The notes under the pieces were generated by a model that was not told the origin of the DNA, did not search any database, and saw nothing but the letters and a program-made list of their open reading frames with translations. From Rhabditophanes sp. KR3021 (lineage: Eukaryota; Nematoda; Chromadorea; Rhabditida; Alloionematidae), in assembly GCA_963281155.1 (NCBI GenBank), contig CAUJLY010000001.1, forward strand, positions 4,836,001 through 4,900,000: a stretch of DNA of 64,000 nucleotides, read 5' to 3'. Made by a program: the position numbers and the translations under genes. This document shows, one piece after another, positions 49,753 to 61,824 of the stretch (positions within the stretch are counted from its first letter, which is position 1; each line of letters opens with the position of its first letter).

Positions 49753-51081
49753 ATGGCTCAAGATAAAAAGTTTAATATTTCTCAATTGTTTGCTGAGGCA
49801 AATAGTGGTGTTGTCGAAGAAGTTCCCGTTCCAGAACCTGTTTCAGGGGATGTCTCTCAAGATGTAAGTTAATTTCACTTAAAAGGTCTTTTATCATTCT
49901 TTTAGGAGACACCGAAATTCCCAAAAATCGAAATTTCTCGTGTCAAGTTTAATGCCACACACCCTAATGTCGACATTGAAAAGAAGAAGGAATACCTGAG
50001 TGAACTGATGAAGTACATAGTAAAATATGACATGGCTCCCTTCTACGAAGAGTTGTGCAAAGAGTTTGGAATCGAATTGGATGATAATGTATTAAAGGCC
50101 ATGCAAGAAAAGAATGAAAAACGTCTAGACATCTACACCAGAGAACTGGAAGATGCTGAAGTTAACTTGGGTGAAACTGAAGTCAGGCAAGCCTTGCAGA
50201 AGAGAGCTGAGTACTTGTGCCAAATCGGACACAAACAAAAGGCCGTCGATGCTTTCAACGCCACTTTCGAAAAGACTGTTGGAAGTGGACTCAAAATTGA
50301 CATCGTATTCTGCTTAGTTCGTATGGGATTCTTTTTCCAAGATGCTGCCATGATCGAAGACAACATTACTAGAGCCAAGAAGCTGATCGAAGAAGGTGGT
50401 GACTGGGAGAGAAAGAACCGCCTTCGTTCCTATGAAGCTATCTATGAACTCGGAAACCGTGAATATGAAAAGGCCGCTGACTTATTTGTTGCTGCAGTTC
50501 CCACTTTCTCAGCATACGAGCTTATGTCTTATGAAGACTTGGTGTTTTATACTATTCTTTCAACAATGGCCAGCATGCCAAGACGTCGCTTGTATGACAA
50601 AGTTATCAATTGCAATGATGTTCAAGAGCAAATCAACTACGTATCAACTCCAAAAAATGGCCACACCATTTGCGCTGGAAAATTCTTGGTGTCTTTGTAT
50701 GAATGTAATTATGACAGCTACTTGAAGATCCTCTGTGAATTGGAAGATGTTCACATCGTCATGGATCCATACATGAAGGAACACACTCACCACTATTCCC
50801 GACTCATGAGACAACGTGCTTACGAGCAATTTTTGCATCCATATGCTAGCATCAAGGTATCAATGATGGCTGCTAGCTTTGGAATCCCAAAACTGATCCT
50901 CGATGCTGAATTACACGAAATGGCTGCTGCCGGTTTATTGAACTGCAGAATTGATAGCGTTGAAGGTAATGTCATTATGCACATTGCCAACAAGAAGACT
51001 ACCCTTTTCAAGCAACTCGTCAAGGAAGGAGATGTAGTCATCAACAGAATGCAAAAACTTTCCAGCGTTATTTACAACTAA
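49753..51081 (+). CDS. rpn-7: 26S proteasome regulatory subunit Rpn7 / PSMD6
   Basis: Exons 49753-49863 and 49906-51081 with a 42-bp intron encode 428 residues, slightly longer than the usual ~390 because of an acidic N-terminal extension (EEVPVPEPVSGDVSQD). Typical Rpn7 blocks are clear: MAPFYEELCKEFGIELD, RAEYLCQIGHKQKAVDAF, KIDIVFCLVRMGFFF, AADLFVAAVPTFSAYELMSY, then a C-terminal PCI winged-helix region (RQRAYEQFLHPYASIKVSMM, AASFGIPKLILDAEL). Rpn7 is a lid scaffold subunit of the 19S particle, needed for degradation of ubiquitinated proteins. Base composition is less AT-rich than its neighbours, as expected of a highly expressed housekeeping gene. It lies 378 bp upstream of MED14 on the same strand. 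I saw no clear trans-splice signal between them, so I do not claim an operon. Confidence 0.96.
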
Positions 51082-51459
51082 ATGAATATAAATAAACAAA
51101 TATTTTAGTCATTTTGTCCAATTATTTATGATATAATATTTAACTAAACATGATATTGTACTTTAATTTGCATTAAAAAACATTTGTCTGGTTTCTTTTC
51201 ATTTTGGATGTTAATTTAATAATTACCAGCACATATTGTTTAAAATCAATCAAAAGTTACTTCCTTCATTGTGCATGTGTCTCATCACGAAATGTTACTC
51301 AATTGGATTAATGTTTATAGTTGCATCGTTATAGAATATTTTTCCTTCTAACAACAATATTGCAAAACCTAGTCTATCAAATTGCCTCTCAACCTATTTA
51401 TTCCACATTTACACCACTTATTTTATGCAAACAAAAATACACTAAATCTCTGACGAGAT
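51082..51459. other. Gap between PSMD6 and MED14
   Basis: Contains an AATAAA about 10 bp after the PSMD6 stop and otherwise nothing recognisable. It could hold the MED14 promoter. Confidence 0.4.
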
Positions 51460-54400
51460 ATGGAATCAGGAATTAATGAAAATATGAACAATATACTTGA
51501 ATACGAAGAAGGACACAAACCTTCCTCTAATAATACTGATCATATTGTTGTGGAAATGGAAAATAGAACTCGATTTGAAACAACATCACGATCAAAAGCA
51601 ACAGGAGGACACCCGCCTTTACCAGATGTGCCAGATTCTTTCGAAAGTCCCTCAATTCCTCTTGGTACTTTGATGAAATATGGGGTATATAAAATCTCTC
51701 AGGAGCTTACCATCTTAAGTGACTTGGTACCAAAAAGTACGGATCAAAATAAAAAAATTAGCATTGTAGAGTTTTCTTACTTAGCCAGGCAAATTACTGT
51801 CAAAATATTAGCACTTGTCAAATGGGTGAAGCAATTTAAAAAATATCGTGTATGTATTCCAATAACATATTTTCTCGAGCAGCAGGCTCAGTTATTTATC
51901 GAAACTGCTGATACATTAGTTCGAATTGCTAGAGAGGAGTTGCTTTATGCCCGGGTTGCTTATTATGAAATTCCAGCTGCCATTGATATCCAACATGGAG
52001 TTTTTACAAGAATGCCATTATGTATTAAAGTAAATTACCTCCATCTAAATTTTTAAATAATATATACTTTAGAAACGATTTATTCCGGAGCCGCCAGTTA
52101 CTCCTCAACAGGAGGCTGAGTGTTTATCAAGACTCAGTTACATTATCCAGGCTAAGATTGCTTTTAGTTCAAATAAACTATCACCCAGAATTAAGAACAT
52201 TGATATCAAAAACGGCCATGTAACTTTGACTGTTCCTGGGGAATTCGCAGTTTGCCTCACATTACTCGGAGAAGAAAAGGATACAAAATGGACTCTGCTA
52301 AACATTTCAATTTTGGTGGAGCAATATGAAATCGGGTATGGAACGAAGCTGGTGCACCCTCTCCAACTTCACACTATGCATAATCTTATTCAAAATAGAA
52401 TTCACCACTCTGAGGAACCCATTGTTGAGTTGTACACCATTTTGCATTATTTCTGTGTTGGCCTTCAATTAGATGTTTTGTTTTGTGAAGCTACCCAGCT
52501 AATTACAAATCAACTTAAAGGATGCATTAATATTGAGAATTACGACAACACCCTTGGATCCTTAACTATATCCTATTGGCCTGTATTTGATGGCAAAAGA
52601 TTTACCTCTTCCCAATTTAAGTTTACTGTTTATCGAGATGATAATAGTAACAATTCAGGATTAAGAGTCAAACACTTTCCATTGGGAGACAATTTGCCAG
52701 GGTTGGATGAAAACAATGGAAAATTGTCATTGAGTAATCTAATTAGTGAAACCGTTAAAGTCAGAGCTTTCGAAAAATCGCTGAGGATTAAAAAGAAATT
52801 GGATTCGATGAAGCCTTATATAATTGTGGAAGTTGTGGGAGTTATGTCTCCCAAATTAATATATCCTTTATTGATCATGGGGACAAGAGGAGAAGAAGAG
52901 TGCTTGCACATAAGTATTAGCATGTTTTCTGGGAATGTTGTATGCAATGTACCATACTTAGGTGATTATCAAATGTTGGATAAATTATCGGCTGCTTTCA
53001 ACAAAAATGCGTCCGTGGCAAACCTTTCAAAAATGATAGAAAAAATAAGAACGTCTTTATTGTTGAAACGATACAGCAGTGCTATAGCTGATTTAAATAT
53101 TCGTCTTTTGAAAAAGGGGGAAGTGAAGCAAAATATCATCAACAATGTGCTGTTTAAGGATAAGGAATGTCTTTTCTTCAACTTGCCAAAAGAAAAAGCC
53201 TTTTCCATCGGTATTGTTTTTACTCCAGATTCTCGAACAGGTGTCAACATTCACTTTTTTTTGATCTCATTTAATAGCAATAAGTCAACGTTTATGCAAT
53301 TGGAGCCGTCAAAGCTTATTTACAGTGGAACGGAAATCAATCTTGTGGATAGTGAAGACATGGTTATTAGCAATTATGAAAACATTAGACGTGCTCATGA
53401 ACAAGTATGGATTGGTTGTGAAAGACAGTTGAAGGCTGCTGTAGCTGTTATTGAAGAGAAAATTTCATTCATTAAGATTTGTGAACAACTTGATATGAAG
53501 AAGATCAAATACACCCAAATTGCAAGACAATCCTTTGTTGGAGGGTTATATATCGAAATTAAAGAATTTAACAAGTATCATGCTACTCAAAGCTCGACAT
53601 TTTATGAGAATTTACGTCACTGTTATTTACGTGTTGATTCTAGGGCAAAAGTTGTGTGGCCTTTAGAATTTACTGTTATAAATACTCCGGTCGTAAGTGA
53701 CTATTTTACTAAGCCACCATTTGGAGACGAAGCCGTAGCAACAACAGGTGCCAAAACATGCTTCCAAGACATCTACGAATCTTCTATAGCTTCGCAGTCA
53801 TATCTTTCAACATCTGAAGCTATAACAAGTGCTGTAATCGAAAGATTGGATACGTTCAGTAAACTATATAATCCCATTGAAAGATTTGCTCAAGCATATT
53901 ACAAATACTACCACAATCATTGCAACATTGTTTTGTATTCGTACCACAAATTAATTATCGCTTATGGAGAAAAAGAGACATGCTCTTATTTTTGACGTAC
54001 AAATCTAAGAATAAGATGTTTTTGCTATCTTTTGGTCAATGTTTGCCAAGGGATACACTTAATCAAGTGGGACCGAAAAGGACTAATTCAAAGGATGACT
54101 ATACGATATGGAATCCTCATTCAATTGTGAAGGAGTTCCTGAATGAAAAATTAACTACTGGACATTCTCTTACTCCTATAATTCAATATGTGGTCAACAC
54201 CATCCGTCCATTAAAATCTTTAATCAAGTTTGCATACCCTAAGATTCGATCGATTGGTGCTTTTAGCCAGACTATGAAAATTGATTCAACGTATCCTGCA
54301 GAGCTTAGATGCTTCTTGGCAACACAAGATGATAATATAATTCGCCTATCATATGGAATAATACAATTGGAGTTTTGCTTTGTGTCAAATGGGGACGTTT

Positions 54401-55642
54401 TTATCAGAGATTGCTCAAGAAGTGCTCCTCTTTCAGTCGGTCTTGGAGCTTTCTTGGATTTGATGTGTCCTGGAGCAAGTGTAGTTAATTTAAATACCGC
54501 AGACAATGAATATTTCAGTCCACGATCTCTCCCTGTCAATTCTTCCAACACTTCTTCTCCTGCTAAATCAAATGCAAGATTAAGTCTTTCAGTGCCCGCT
54601 CCAAAAAATAACTCCGCCGATGGTATGGATATTTCCCAAAATGAGAGTGCAGATTTCTTTTCGATGACAATAGAAAGCCGTCAGCTACATTATTCTACAA
54701 ATAGAAATGTCTTTAAAATTAACCAAGATTCAATGGAAAAGATGTGTTTAGACACCAACGTAAACTCTAATTTTAGTTATCTCGATGATTATCTCTATGG
54801 GATCAATTATTTAGAGAAAATTGGAGCTATTTTAGACTTCCAGAAAAGGGATATTACTTTAGGAGGGTCCAATCCTTCCTTTGTAATTAATAATTTATCC
54901 ATCAGTATGTATCATATAAACGCTACACTGTTTGGCATCAGACATCCAAATAAAGAAAATGGGTGGAATATTAATATTCACGTCTATTTAGACCCTAAAC
55001 TATTCAAAGTGAAATGTAAACTTGAATTTAATGGAAATTCCATTCCATTGGTCGATGACATTGAAACAGCTGAAAAGTATTTTGAAAAATGTGTTGTAAG
55101 ATCAGGAAATGAGTCCAGCATATTATCATTCATTAATATGTGCAGAATTTGCAATTCAAGAGCCTTTGCAAATCTTGCATATTTAATGAAGTTAGAAATG
55201 AATCCTAATCCAGATCACTTTTATAAATTCTTTTTCCAATTAGCTCCAACAAAAATAGAGCAACTTCCTAATTCATCGGTAAAAACAAAAAAATTCTTTG
55301 CCTCATTTATATTTGACCAGCCGATGTCAAAGATTCTGATGAATGTATGTTTAAAATCAATCTAACAACATCTAATTAATTTTTTAGATGGCAATAAGAC
55401 CATGGAAAATTAATCCTACAGATTCTTCAATAGACAATTCCAAAATTGACATTAACTGTATCTATGCATTTACACCTAATGTATTGACACTTCGACCCAC
55501 CGGACAAACTCATGATCCTAGAGAACAGGTCATTTTGGATATTTTCAAACGTGAATCAGAAGCTGCCAAAGCGGCAGGTGAATGTTGTATTGCACGCTGT
55601 ATTAATTCAATTTTGATTGCAGAAAAGAAATCAACACTTTAA
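51460..55642 (+). CDS. rgr-1: Mediator of RNA polymerase II subunit 14 (MED14), one frame break
   Basis: Exons 51460-52029, 52073-55344 and 55388-55642, with 43-bp introns, encode about 1,365 residues once one frame break is allowed. The conserved MED14 N-terminus is clear: SIPLGTLMKYGVYKISQEL, LARQITVKILALVKWVK, YFLEQQAQLFIETADTL, YEIPAAIDI. The middle carries SFVGGLYIEIKEFN-type beta/knob segments and YHKLIIAYGEKETCSYF. MED14 is the backbone that joins head, middle and tail of Mediator. The reading frame is broken at a T5 run (53989-53993): before it the frame ends in TGA at 53993-53995, and after it the protein resumes as LTYKSKNKMFLLSFG in the minus-one frame. One added T would restore it. 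No intron fits. Since MED14 is essential and otherwise intact, a missing base in the assembly is the likeliest cause. Confidence 0.92.
53989..53993 (+). other. Frame break at T5 run in MED14
   Basis: The upstream frame reads TAT TTT TGA here. The downstream MED14 frame is one base back (TTG ACG TAC). Homology reads continuously across it. Confidence 0.8.
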
Positions 55643-55799
55643 TTTTGTTTCTATTTTTATAAATCAATTAAAAAGCAATTATATTAGTTTATTTTTTATT
55701 TATCAAAACATTTGCATACTTATAAAATTACATTATTTATTGTGGCAAATTAAATTACTTTTGAAGAATGTAGAATAAATAAATTGTTCTGCTATTGCT

Positions 55800-56546
55800 C
55801 TAAATGATTGTATAATGGTAAGTATCTATAGTTGCACGAATTTCAAGAATGAGAAGAAGGTAAAAAAATAGGAAAACATATCCAATCATTAAGCGTGACC
55901 AGGAGTCGATTACGGGAATAGACACAATGGCTCGAATTTCTTTCTTGGAAGTTAGTTTCCTGGTGGTACATTTGAAGTCATCTCCGATTGAAGACGTTTC
56001 CATCCCAGTAGAATCATTCATATTCATAGACGTGTCTGTTGAGTTGTAGTTCAAATCAGAGAAACGGACACTTTTCTTCTTCATTGGGTTCTTGATACGT
56101 TTGGGGGCATCTAAAGAAAAAGACTCAGATGTAATAGACATTTCCGATTCCAAATAATTGGTGTTTTCAATGGGAGTAATGTAGATGATTTGTGGGTTAA
56201 GAATTTTCGTGCATGATACTTTTTCTTGGATGTGGTCTTCATTTCTAACTTTCCCATTTTCACTATATGTTCTTTTAGTAGACTTCGTAACCAACTTTCT
56301 GCAAATTTTGTTCCTTTCGCATGTTGAAGTGGAATTTTTAGGCTGATCATTGAATTGACAATTTTGTAATTCATTATTTTCAATATACAAATGGTCCTTC
56401 TCTTGTTGTTCGACGTTGGTGTTTCCTTCATCCATAATTACTTCAGCGACAAAATTACTTGGAACACTTTCTCTGTATCCATTAGTACTATTGGCGATGG
56501 TGTGATAGTCAACTTGGAACCACATGTCAGGACGGAGTTTCTTCAT
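55800..56546 (-). CDS. Tail-anchored orphan with PP1-docking motif
   Basis: A single-exon frame of 248 residues starts MKKLRPDMWFQVDYHTI. The body is hydrophilic, Ser/Thr/Asn-rich and lysine-patched, as in a disordered protein. Residues 158-162 are KSVRF, preceded by lysines, an exact match to the RVxF-type docking motif for protein phosphatase 1; it is followed by Ser and Asp as in many PP1 regulators. Near the C-terminus a hydrophobic helix (LMIGYVFLFFYLLLILEI, residues 219-236) is followed by only about 12 residues, a tail-anchor layout. A membrane-bound PP1-targeting subunit at the ER or inner nuclear envelope is a reasonable hypothesis. I do not recognise the family. It lies tail to tail with MED14. 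Confidence 0.65.
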   Translation of the reverse strand: MKKLRPDMWFQVDYHTIANSTNGYRESVPSNFVAEVIMDEGNTNVEQQEKDHLYIENNELQNCQFNDQPKNSTSTCERNKICRKLVTKSTKRTYSENGKVRNEDHIQEKVSCTKILNPQIIYITPIENTNYLESEMSITSESFSLDAPKRIKNPMKKKSVRFSDLNYNSTDTSMNMNDSTGMETSSIGDDFKCTTRKLTSKKEIRAIVSIPVIDSWSRLMIGYVFLFFYLLLILEIRATIDTYHYTII

Positions 56547-56786
56547 AATTGCACGAAAATGAATGAATTTTTAAAATAAGTTAGGGCCTTTATACATATT
56601 TTTAGGCAAAATTTGAATAGAAATCTGATATAAGTATTTAAGATATGGTGACTCTAATATGGTAAGTAAATACAAATTGAACACAATAATGTAGTAAATA
56701 TAAATTTTATAATCTTCCTTGTGATATTGAATGTACATTTAATAAATAGTTGTAATATCAATAAGTCAAAATTAATCGAGTTAAAA

Positions 56787-59700
56787 TCACTTATTTTCAA
56801 ATGAGGACCAAGCATCATTCAATTCTGTGAAAATAGCTTTCGCTAATAATTCGTTTGCAGTTCCCATTTGTTTGTCCGGGTGAACTACTAAGCATGCTTT
56901 ACGGTAATGTTTTCTGATTTGAGCATGTTGCAGTAATTCAGCCATTGGTGGTTGATTCCAAGCACAACCTTCCCATAAGACATCATTCAACGAACCCAAT
57001 AAAGCTCTGATGTTTCGTTCTTTCCCATTTATCCATACTTTAATCTAAATTATATTAAATTATCGTAAATATATTGCTTATTTACTCACCTTATATTCAA
57101 TAGGGTCCATTGTTTTTTCATCTTCGGCTTTCCTCATATCACCTAAAGTCTTAGTTCCATTTTTAGTTGTAACATTGAATCCTTGACTTGACAATAAGTC
57201 ATCAAATATTGAAGCATCCATTTTATTGGCACTGTTAGTAGATCCCGGTTGAGTCATGTTAAAGTAACTACTGTTATAGTTGGCTTTTGGGGGTGGTTGT
57301 GCCTTGTTCAATGAATCAGTGGAGACCTTCGATGAGTTTGGAACACTTCCTTTTGATAAGAACTCTTCAAATGGGTCAAACGCCATTTTCTTGTTATTTG
57401 TTTCAAGATTTGGTGCTGAAGCATTTCTTCCCATCATCGGCGAGTCGAAATTCAGCAAGTCGTTATTGTCATAATTAACACGCATACTATTTCCCGTTGT
57501 CTGTGGTGTCATACCAAATACATTGAAAGGATCATCACGAGTGGTTGCATTATTGGAAGCTTTAATTTCATCATCAATTCCGAGCAAATCAAAGCTATCA
57601 GTTACCAACGTAGATTGAACAACCTTTTTAGGTTTCTTTTCATAATCGAATTTGAACTCATCGGCATCATCTGCCTCTTCTTCCTTTCCTACCCTGATTC
57701 CTGCTAGCTGTTCGTGATGTTCAGAGTCATCTAGATTGTTTTTTAAAGTCGAGTTCGGCTCCTCAAGTAAATTTGTCGCTAAGTTGTTTTTATCTTTAAT
57801 CAGAATATTGCTATCATTAACCACATTTGGCCTTGGAATCAAATTGCTTTCTGAACAATTATCAAACAAATTCACTATTATGTCATCATTTAGTTTGGCC
57901 GGTAGTTTTTGTGATGTTTCAAAGAGTTCCTCAATTAACTCAGTATTTTTTTTTGGTGGAGGTGGTCGCTTTGGTGATTCCTTTTTATCTTTCTTGGATG
58001 TAGAACCTTCCCAAGATAGTGTTGAGAAAAAATCTTCACTTTGCACTTGAGGAACAACTTCAACAACTGGTGATGTATTTGCAGAACTACGCAAATCAAA
58101 AACAGGACTGGTCTTCTCTCTTGGTTGGCGTCTTTCATTAATTGAAGCAGTTGAAGTAGCTTTTGCCATATGTGGTCCAGTATTAACTCTTTCCTCAGAA
58201 TCAGATGATTTTAATCCATATGTAGATTGCACTGTTTGCACGACAGCAGTACTTTTTTCCTTTAAGTTTTTAAAAATAGATATTCCTTGGCCTTTTAAAG
58301 AACTTAACAAAGAAGGTGAATTTCCTTCGATCTTGTCAGTAGTTGGAACAGTTTGTTTTGGACCTGTTGGTACTAATTGGCATTGGGTGATAAATGAGGT
58401 CACTCCAGAAACAGGGTCATTTAAATTAACTCCAAGTGAGTCAGCAAGTGTTGTGACATATTCTAGTAACAATTCAGCATTTGGCCTATCTGCCGGATTT
58501 GGTTTTAAACAATCTTTGATAAGTGAATAAAAAACAGCATTGAGATTATGTTTGGGTAGAACGTAATTGGCGTTCACAATAGCTAATTTTGCACTGTCTT
58601 CGAATGGATGCTTATTAAGGCACAAATAATACAAGACACACCCTAGAGCAAATTGTAAATTATATATTAACGTAAAAAGATTACATCTTTCAAATTTTTA
58701 AATTACTATCTTATTTAAACGCTCTACGAACTCTGGTTTAAAACGTTGTACCTCTGAAACTTGAATATTAGGTAAAAGCTATTTACGTGTCATGGCATTT
58801 ATTAATTCATTTTGTTTATTCTAGAGCTCAATATCGCTTCTAATTATATGCTTATTAATCTATCATGAAAAAAGAAGATGATTAATCTCACTTGGAAAGA
58901 GATGATGATTCAATTTCTCGATCATTTGGGAAATATTCTAGTATCAACGTCGATGAAAAAGCAAGTTTCACTTTTGCGAGGATTATAAATTGTATGGATG
59001 AAGTAGATATTAAAGAAGTGGCAGAGAATATTGTGTGTACCGTCATTATCGTTCTCCGATCACAATTTACCAAATCTGATTCAAGCAAGCCTTCATTTGA
59101 AGAAGGCCACCACATGTTTCGAAAAATGAATTATGAAGTCGCGCACCTTATTCTATTCTTTGAAGTTAGTAATGATATTAAGCGTGTTAAATATCTTCAA
59201 TTTTTTAAAACCGTTTAATTTTTAATCTTTAATTCAATAAATTTTTTACCTAGTGCCCATATGTCCATTTGGATTCCAATTTCAAAATTCAAGTATAAGT
59301 TCATTATTTCAGGGGCTCTGTACATTGGTGTTGTATTTCTAGTCATTTCATCTTCTACAATCCCACGTTCCTTAAGTGACCAATCATCGGTTGGATAATA
59401 TTGCTTGTCAGATACACTGCCGAAATCACACAACTTTGTAAAGCCATTCTGGTCAAATAAGAGATTTTCGACTTTGATGTCTCTATGAGTAAGAGGTTTA
59501 TTTTGAGAATGCATAAATGCAACTGCCGATACAGCAGAATAGAAAATTTTGATAATTTGTTCTGTAGACAAATTGACGGTTTTAGTCATCAAGTCTATGA
59601 CAGTTCCACCCGAGCATAACTCTGTCAATAACAAAAACTCCACGGCATTATTGTTATGTTTGGACTGTGCCGCATTCGAATAGTTGATAATGTGTTTGTG

Positions 59701-60047
59701 CGTCGTTAATTGACGCAAGTAGCGAATCTCCCGCAAAACTGCATCACAGCTATCCTTTGTCACCGTGATTTGTCTTTTCAGGGCATACCATTTGGACTGG
59801 TTGTCTTGTGCAGTAAATACTAATGCAAACCCTCCTATAAAAAGTAAATTATATATGTAACTGATGAAAACATACCCTCGGCAAGTAAACTCCTAATTAC
59901 CAATTTCAGTCCACCTACTTCAACAAAAGATCCAACGAGTTCGTGATCAGTCTTTCCAAATCCCCAATTATTTGAGCTACCATTTGGTCTCAGAGGGCCC
60001 ACCTGGCTTGAAATATAGTCGAAGGCAGATTTAACATACTCCGACAT
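56787..60047 (-). CDS. GAK/auxilin-type protein: NAK kinase plus J domain
   Basis: Four minus-strand exons (59876-60047, 59250-59834, 57090-58642, 56787-57044) encode 855 residues. The N-terminal kinase of the NAK (AAK1/GAK) family has a glycine loop LLAEGGFALVF, Lys in WYALKRQ (K77), THRDIKVENLLF (HRD 174-176), CDFG (194-196) and RAPEIMNLY. A long disordered middle holds DPF motifs (DDPFNVFG, FDPFEEF; AP-2 appendage binding), a clathrin box (LLNFD) and a Pro-rich PKRPPPPKK patch. The C-terminal J domain contains WEGCAWNQPP and HPDKQ (HPD about 825-827). GAK recruits Hsc70 to uncoat clathrin vesicles and phosphorylates adaptor mu subunits. The PTEN-like C2 region of vertebrate GAK is not seen. 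Intron 2 is 607 bp and contains an antisense frame. The gene is intact. Confidence 0.93.
58892..59218 (+). CDS. Possible gene nested antisense in GAK intron
   Basis: An open frame of about 110 codons ends at 59218 within GAK intron 2 on the opposite strand. It has protein-like composition (SINVDEKASFTFARIINCM, DEVDIKEVAENIVCTVII, HHMFRKMNYEVAHLILFF) and ends only a few bases beyond the acceptor-proximal GAK exon edge. There is no ATG in this frame. An ATG at 58864 is in another frame and would join only with one changed base. No family is recognised. It could be a relic or a small spliced gene. Confidence 0.3.
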   Translation: MERDDDSISRSFGKYSSINVDEKASFTFARIINCMDEVDIKEVAENIVCTVIIVLRSQFTKSDSSKPSFEEGHHMFRKMNYEVAHLILFFEVSNDIKRVKYLQFFKTV

Positions 60048-60514
60048 TTTAAATTATAATACAATCAAAATGTCACAATCAATAGATGGATAATGAAAAC
60101 TTGTTTGGTAATTTATATCAATAGGTGATGGTGTGTCTGATCACAAAAGTTGATATACTTGTTAAAGTCCGATATTTTTGTTTATGTTCATTACTCCAAA
60201 CAAATGTTAACATGGGACGCGTTGGGAAGACTTTGACATTTTTGCAAAACCAAAAAAGCAGGTGTTTCTAAATATATTGCCTACTAATATAGAATCACAT
60301 GTTGGCATCATTAATTCTCATGACTTAAAATGCACCTTACACGCAATTCACTTAACTTAAATTGATTAACAAAATGACGACAATGTGATTTAATTTTATT
60401 TATTAAATTCATAGTTTAGTGTGTTGGAGAAATAGTTAATACCTAATTAAGTTGATTCCAGCCAAAAAGTCAGACTATCTAAGTTAATAAGCAAAATTTA
60501 GCTATGGTAAATTA
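60048..60514. other. Intergenic, GAK upstream region
   Basis: No gene seen between the GAK start and the end of the 7TM gene. Confidence 0.4.
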
Positions 60515-61302
60515 TTAAATAGAAGCTGTAAATACGTTTAAAATTGCAGAGTAATTTAAAAAACGTGCGTCTATCGAATTGGTATTGCCATTAGCTGGTA
60601 CTTCATTAACTCTAATTCTGCCATTTTTGCTGGGAAGAATTATTTTGTTGGAGATTACAGTTCTTTTATTTTTAAAATAGCATAAATATCTCAGACAAAA
60701 GTCTACATATTTTCTTCTTACAATCTTTGAAAGATATAAAAGGAGTAAAGGTGTGCAGAAACACACCAAATCTTCTGCTAAGCAATATAGAAACATTGAT
60801 ATTACATAAAGTTGTGGTAAAGCTAATTGGAAAGCCACATACTGAGTTAGTCCGACAATCGCCAATAAACCTTGGGTGGAAATTTCTACATAGCATGATG
60901 TCATTAGCAATAATTCTTGTCTTAATTGTGCGACACTTGCTTTTTAGTTACAGTTTTTTGCATGGCGAGAATTCGATACGTCATGAACCCCACGACTGCA
61001 CATAGTATTGTTGAAACTGAGAAGAATATAAGCCTATGTAAAATCAAGATCATATTGTAATTTCGATCTGCCAACTCTACTATTAAGGTAATATTAACTT
61101 CCGTCAAATATGCATACGTAACTTGAGTTGAACAACATGTTAAAAAGTATGACGGTATTGCAACTTGAAGGGCAATACTATTACTTGTTATGGTCGCCAA
61201 TGTAATACACTTAATTACGTATTTCGTAGCTAAGGCGTCGAAATGTCTTAATATTACCTCGGGTTCTGGTCTCACTTTTTCAACAACTCCAAGTGTTAGC
61301 AA
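60515..61302 (-). CDS. Nematode-type 7TM receptor, 5' unresolved and one frame break
   Basis: Two minus-strand frames (61302-60922 and about 60943-60515) form one multi-pass protein. Hydrophobic helices include VIKCITLATITSNSIALQ, LILHRLIFFSVSTILCAVVG, YVEISTQGLLAIVGLTQY and ISMFLYCLAEDLVCFC. The receptor ends with a basic tail (KIVRRKYVDF). The break lies at an A5 run (plus strand T5, 60941-60945): the first frame runs into a stop, while the second continues SVAQLRQELLLMTSC one base back. One more A would join them. The frame at 61302 begins with TTG after a stop and only part of the N-terminal helices is visible, so the true first exon is missing or lost. It resembles worm chemoreceptors (Srab-like layout), but the subfamily is unsure. 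Confidence 0.55.
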
Positions 61303-61824
61303 TGAAAAGATTCAACATTGAATAAACGTACTTTGAAGGAGATTTATGCTTGTACAAATAACAATTAGTTTCAATAAAATAATTTAAACATTACATTTTT
61401 AAGTAAGAACTTTGATTTTGAGTGGAGAAATTTATTTAACATTTACTTTTATGGGAGTTTAGTAGAGTGTTGTTAACAAATTCACATAATATATCCTTTA
61501 ATTTAACTATATTAGAAAATTATTAATTAATTGGGCACTCTTAATTTGTTTAATTGCATTAAAAATAAAATTTTTATAAAAATGCATGTATTTTTTATTC
61601 AAATGAAAACTATGATTGAATCATATTGTACTGAAGAAATTATCATTGGGTTCATCATTTTAACTATATGATGCAATAGTATTTATCTCATTAACAAGGG
61701 GAAATTGAATTTCTTATCACAAAATAGGTTATTAAAAGCAATTTTATCTTCAAATTTTATTATACTTGCTTTAGAATAAACATTATTATTAATTTAATTA
61801 TTTGGTGTGTTTAAAGTTAAAAAA
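61303..61824. other. Intergenic, divergent promoter region
   Basis: AT-rich gap between the 7TM gene and the heme transporter. No feature recognised. Confidence 0.4.

Noticed and set aside
51082..51459. PSMD6-MED14 operon with trans-splicing
   Set aside because: The genes are co-oriented and close, but no convincing TTTCAG acceptor or U-rich signal is seen before MED14.
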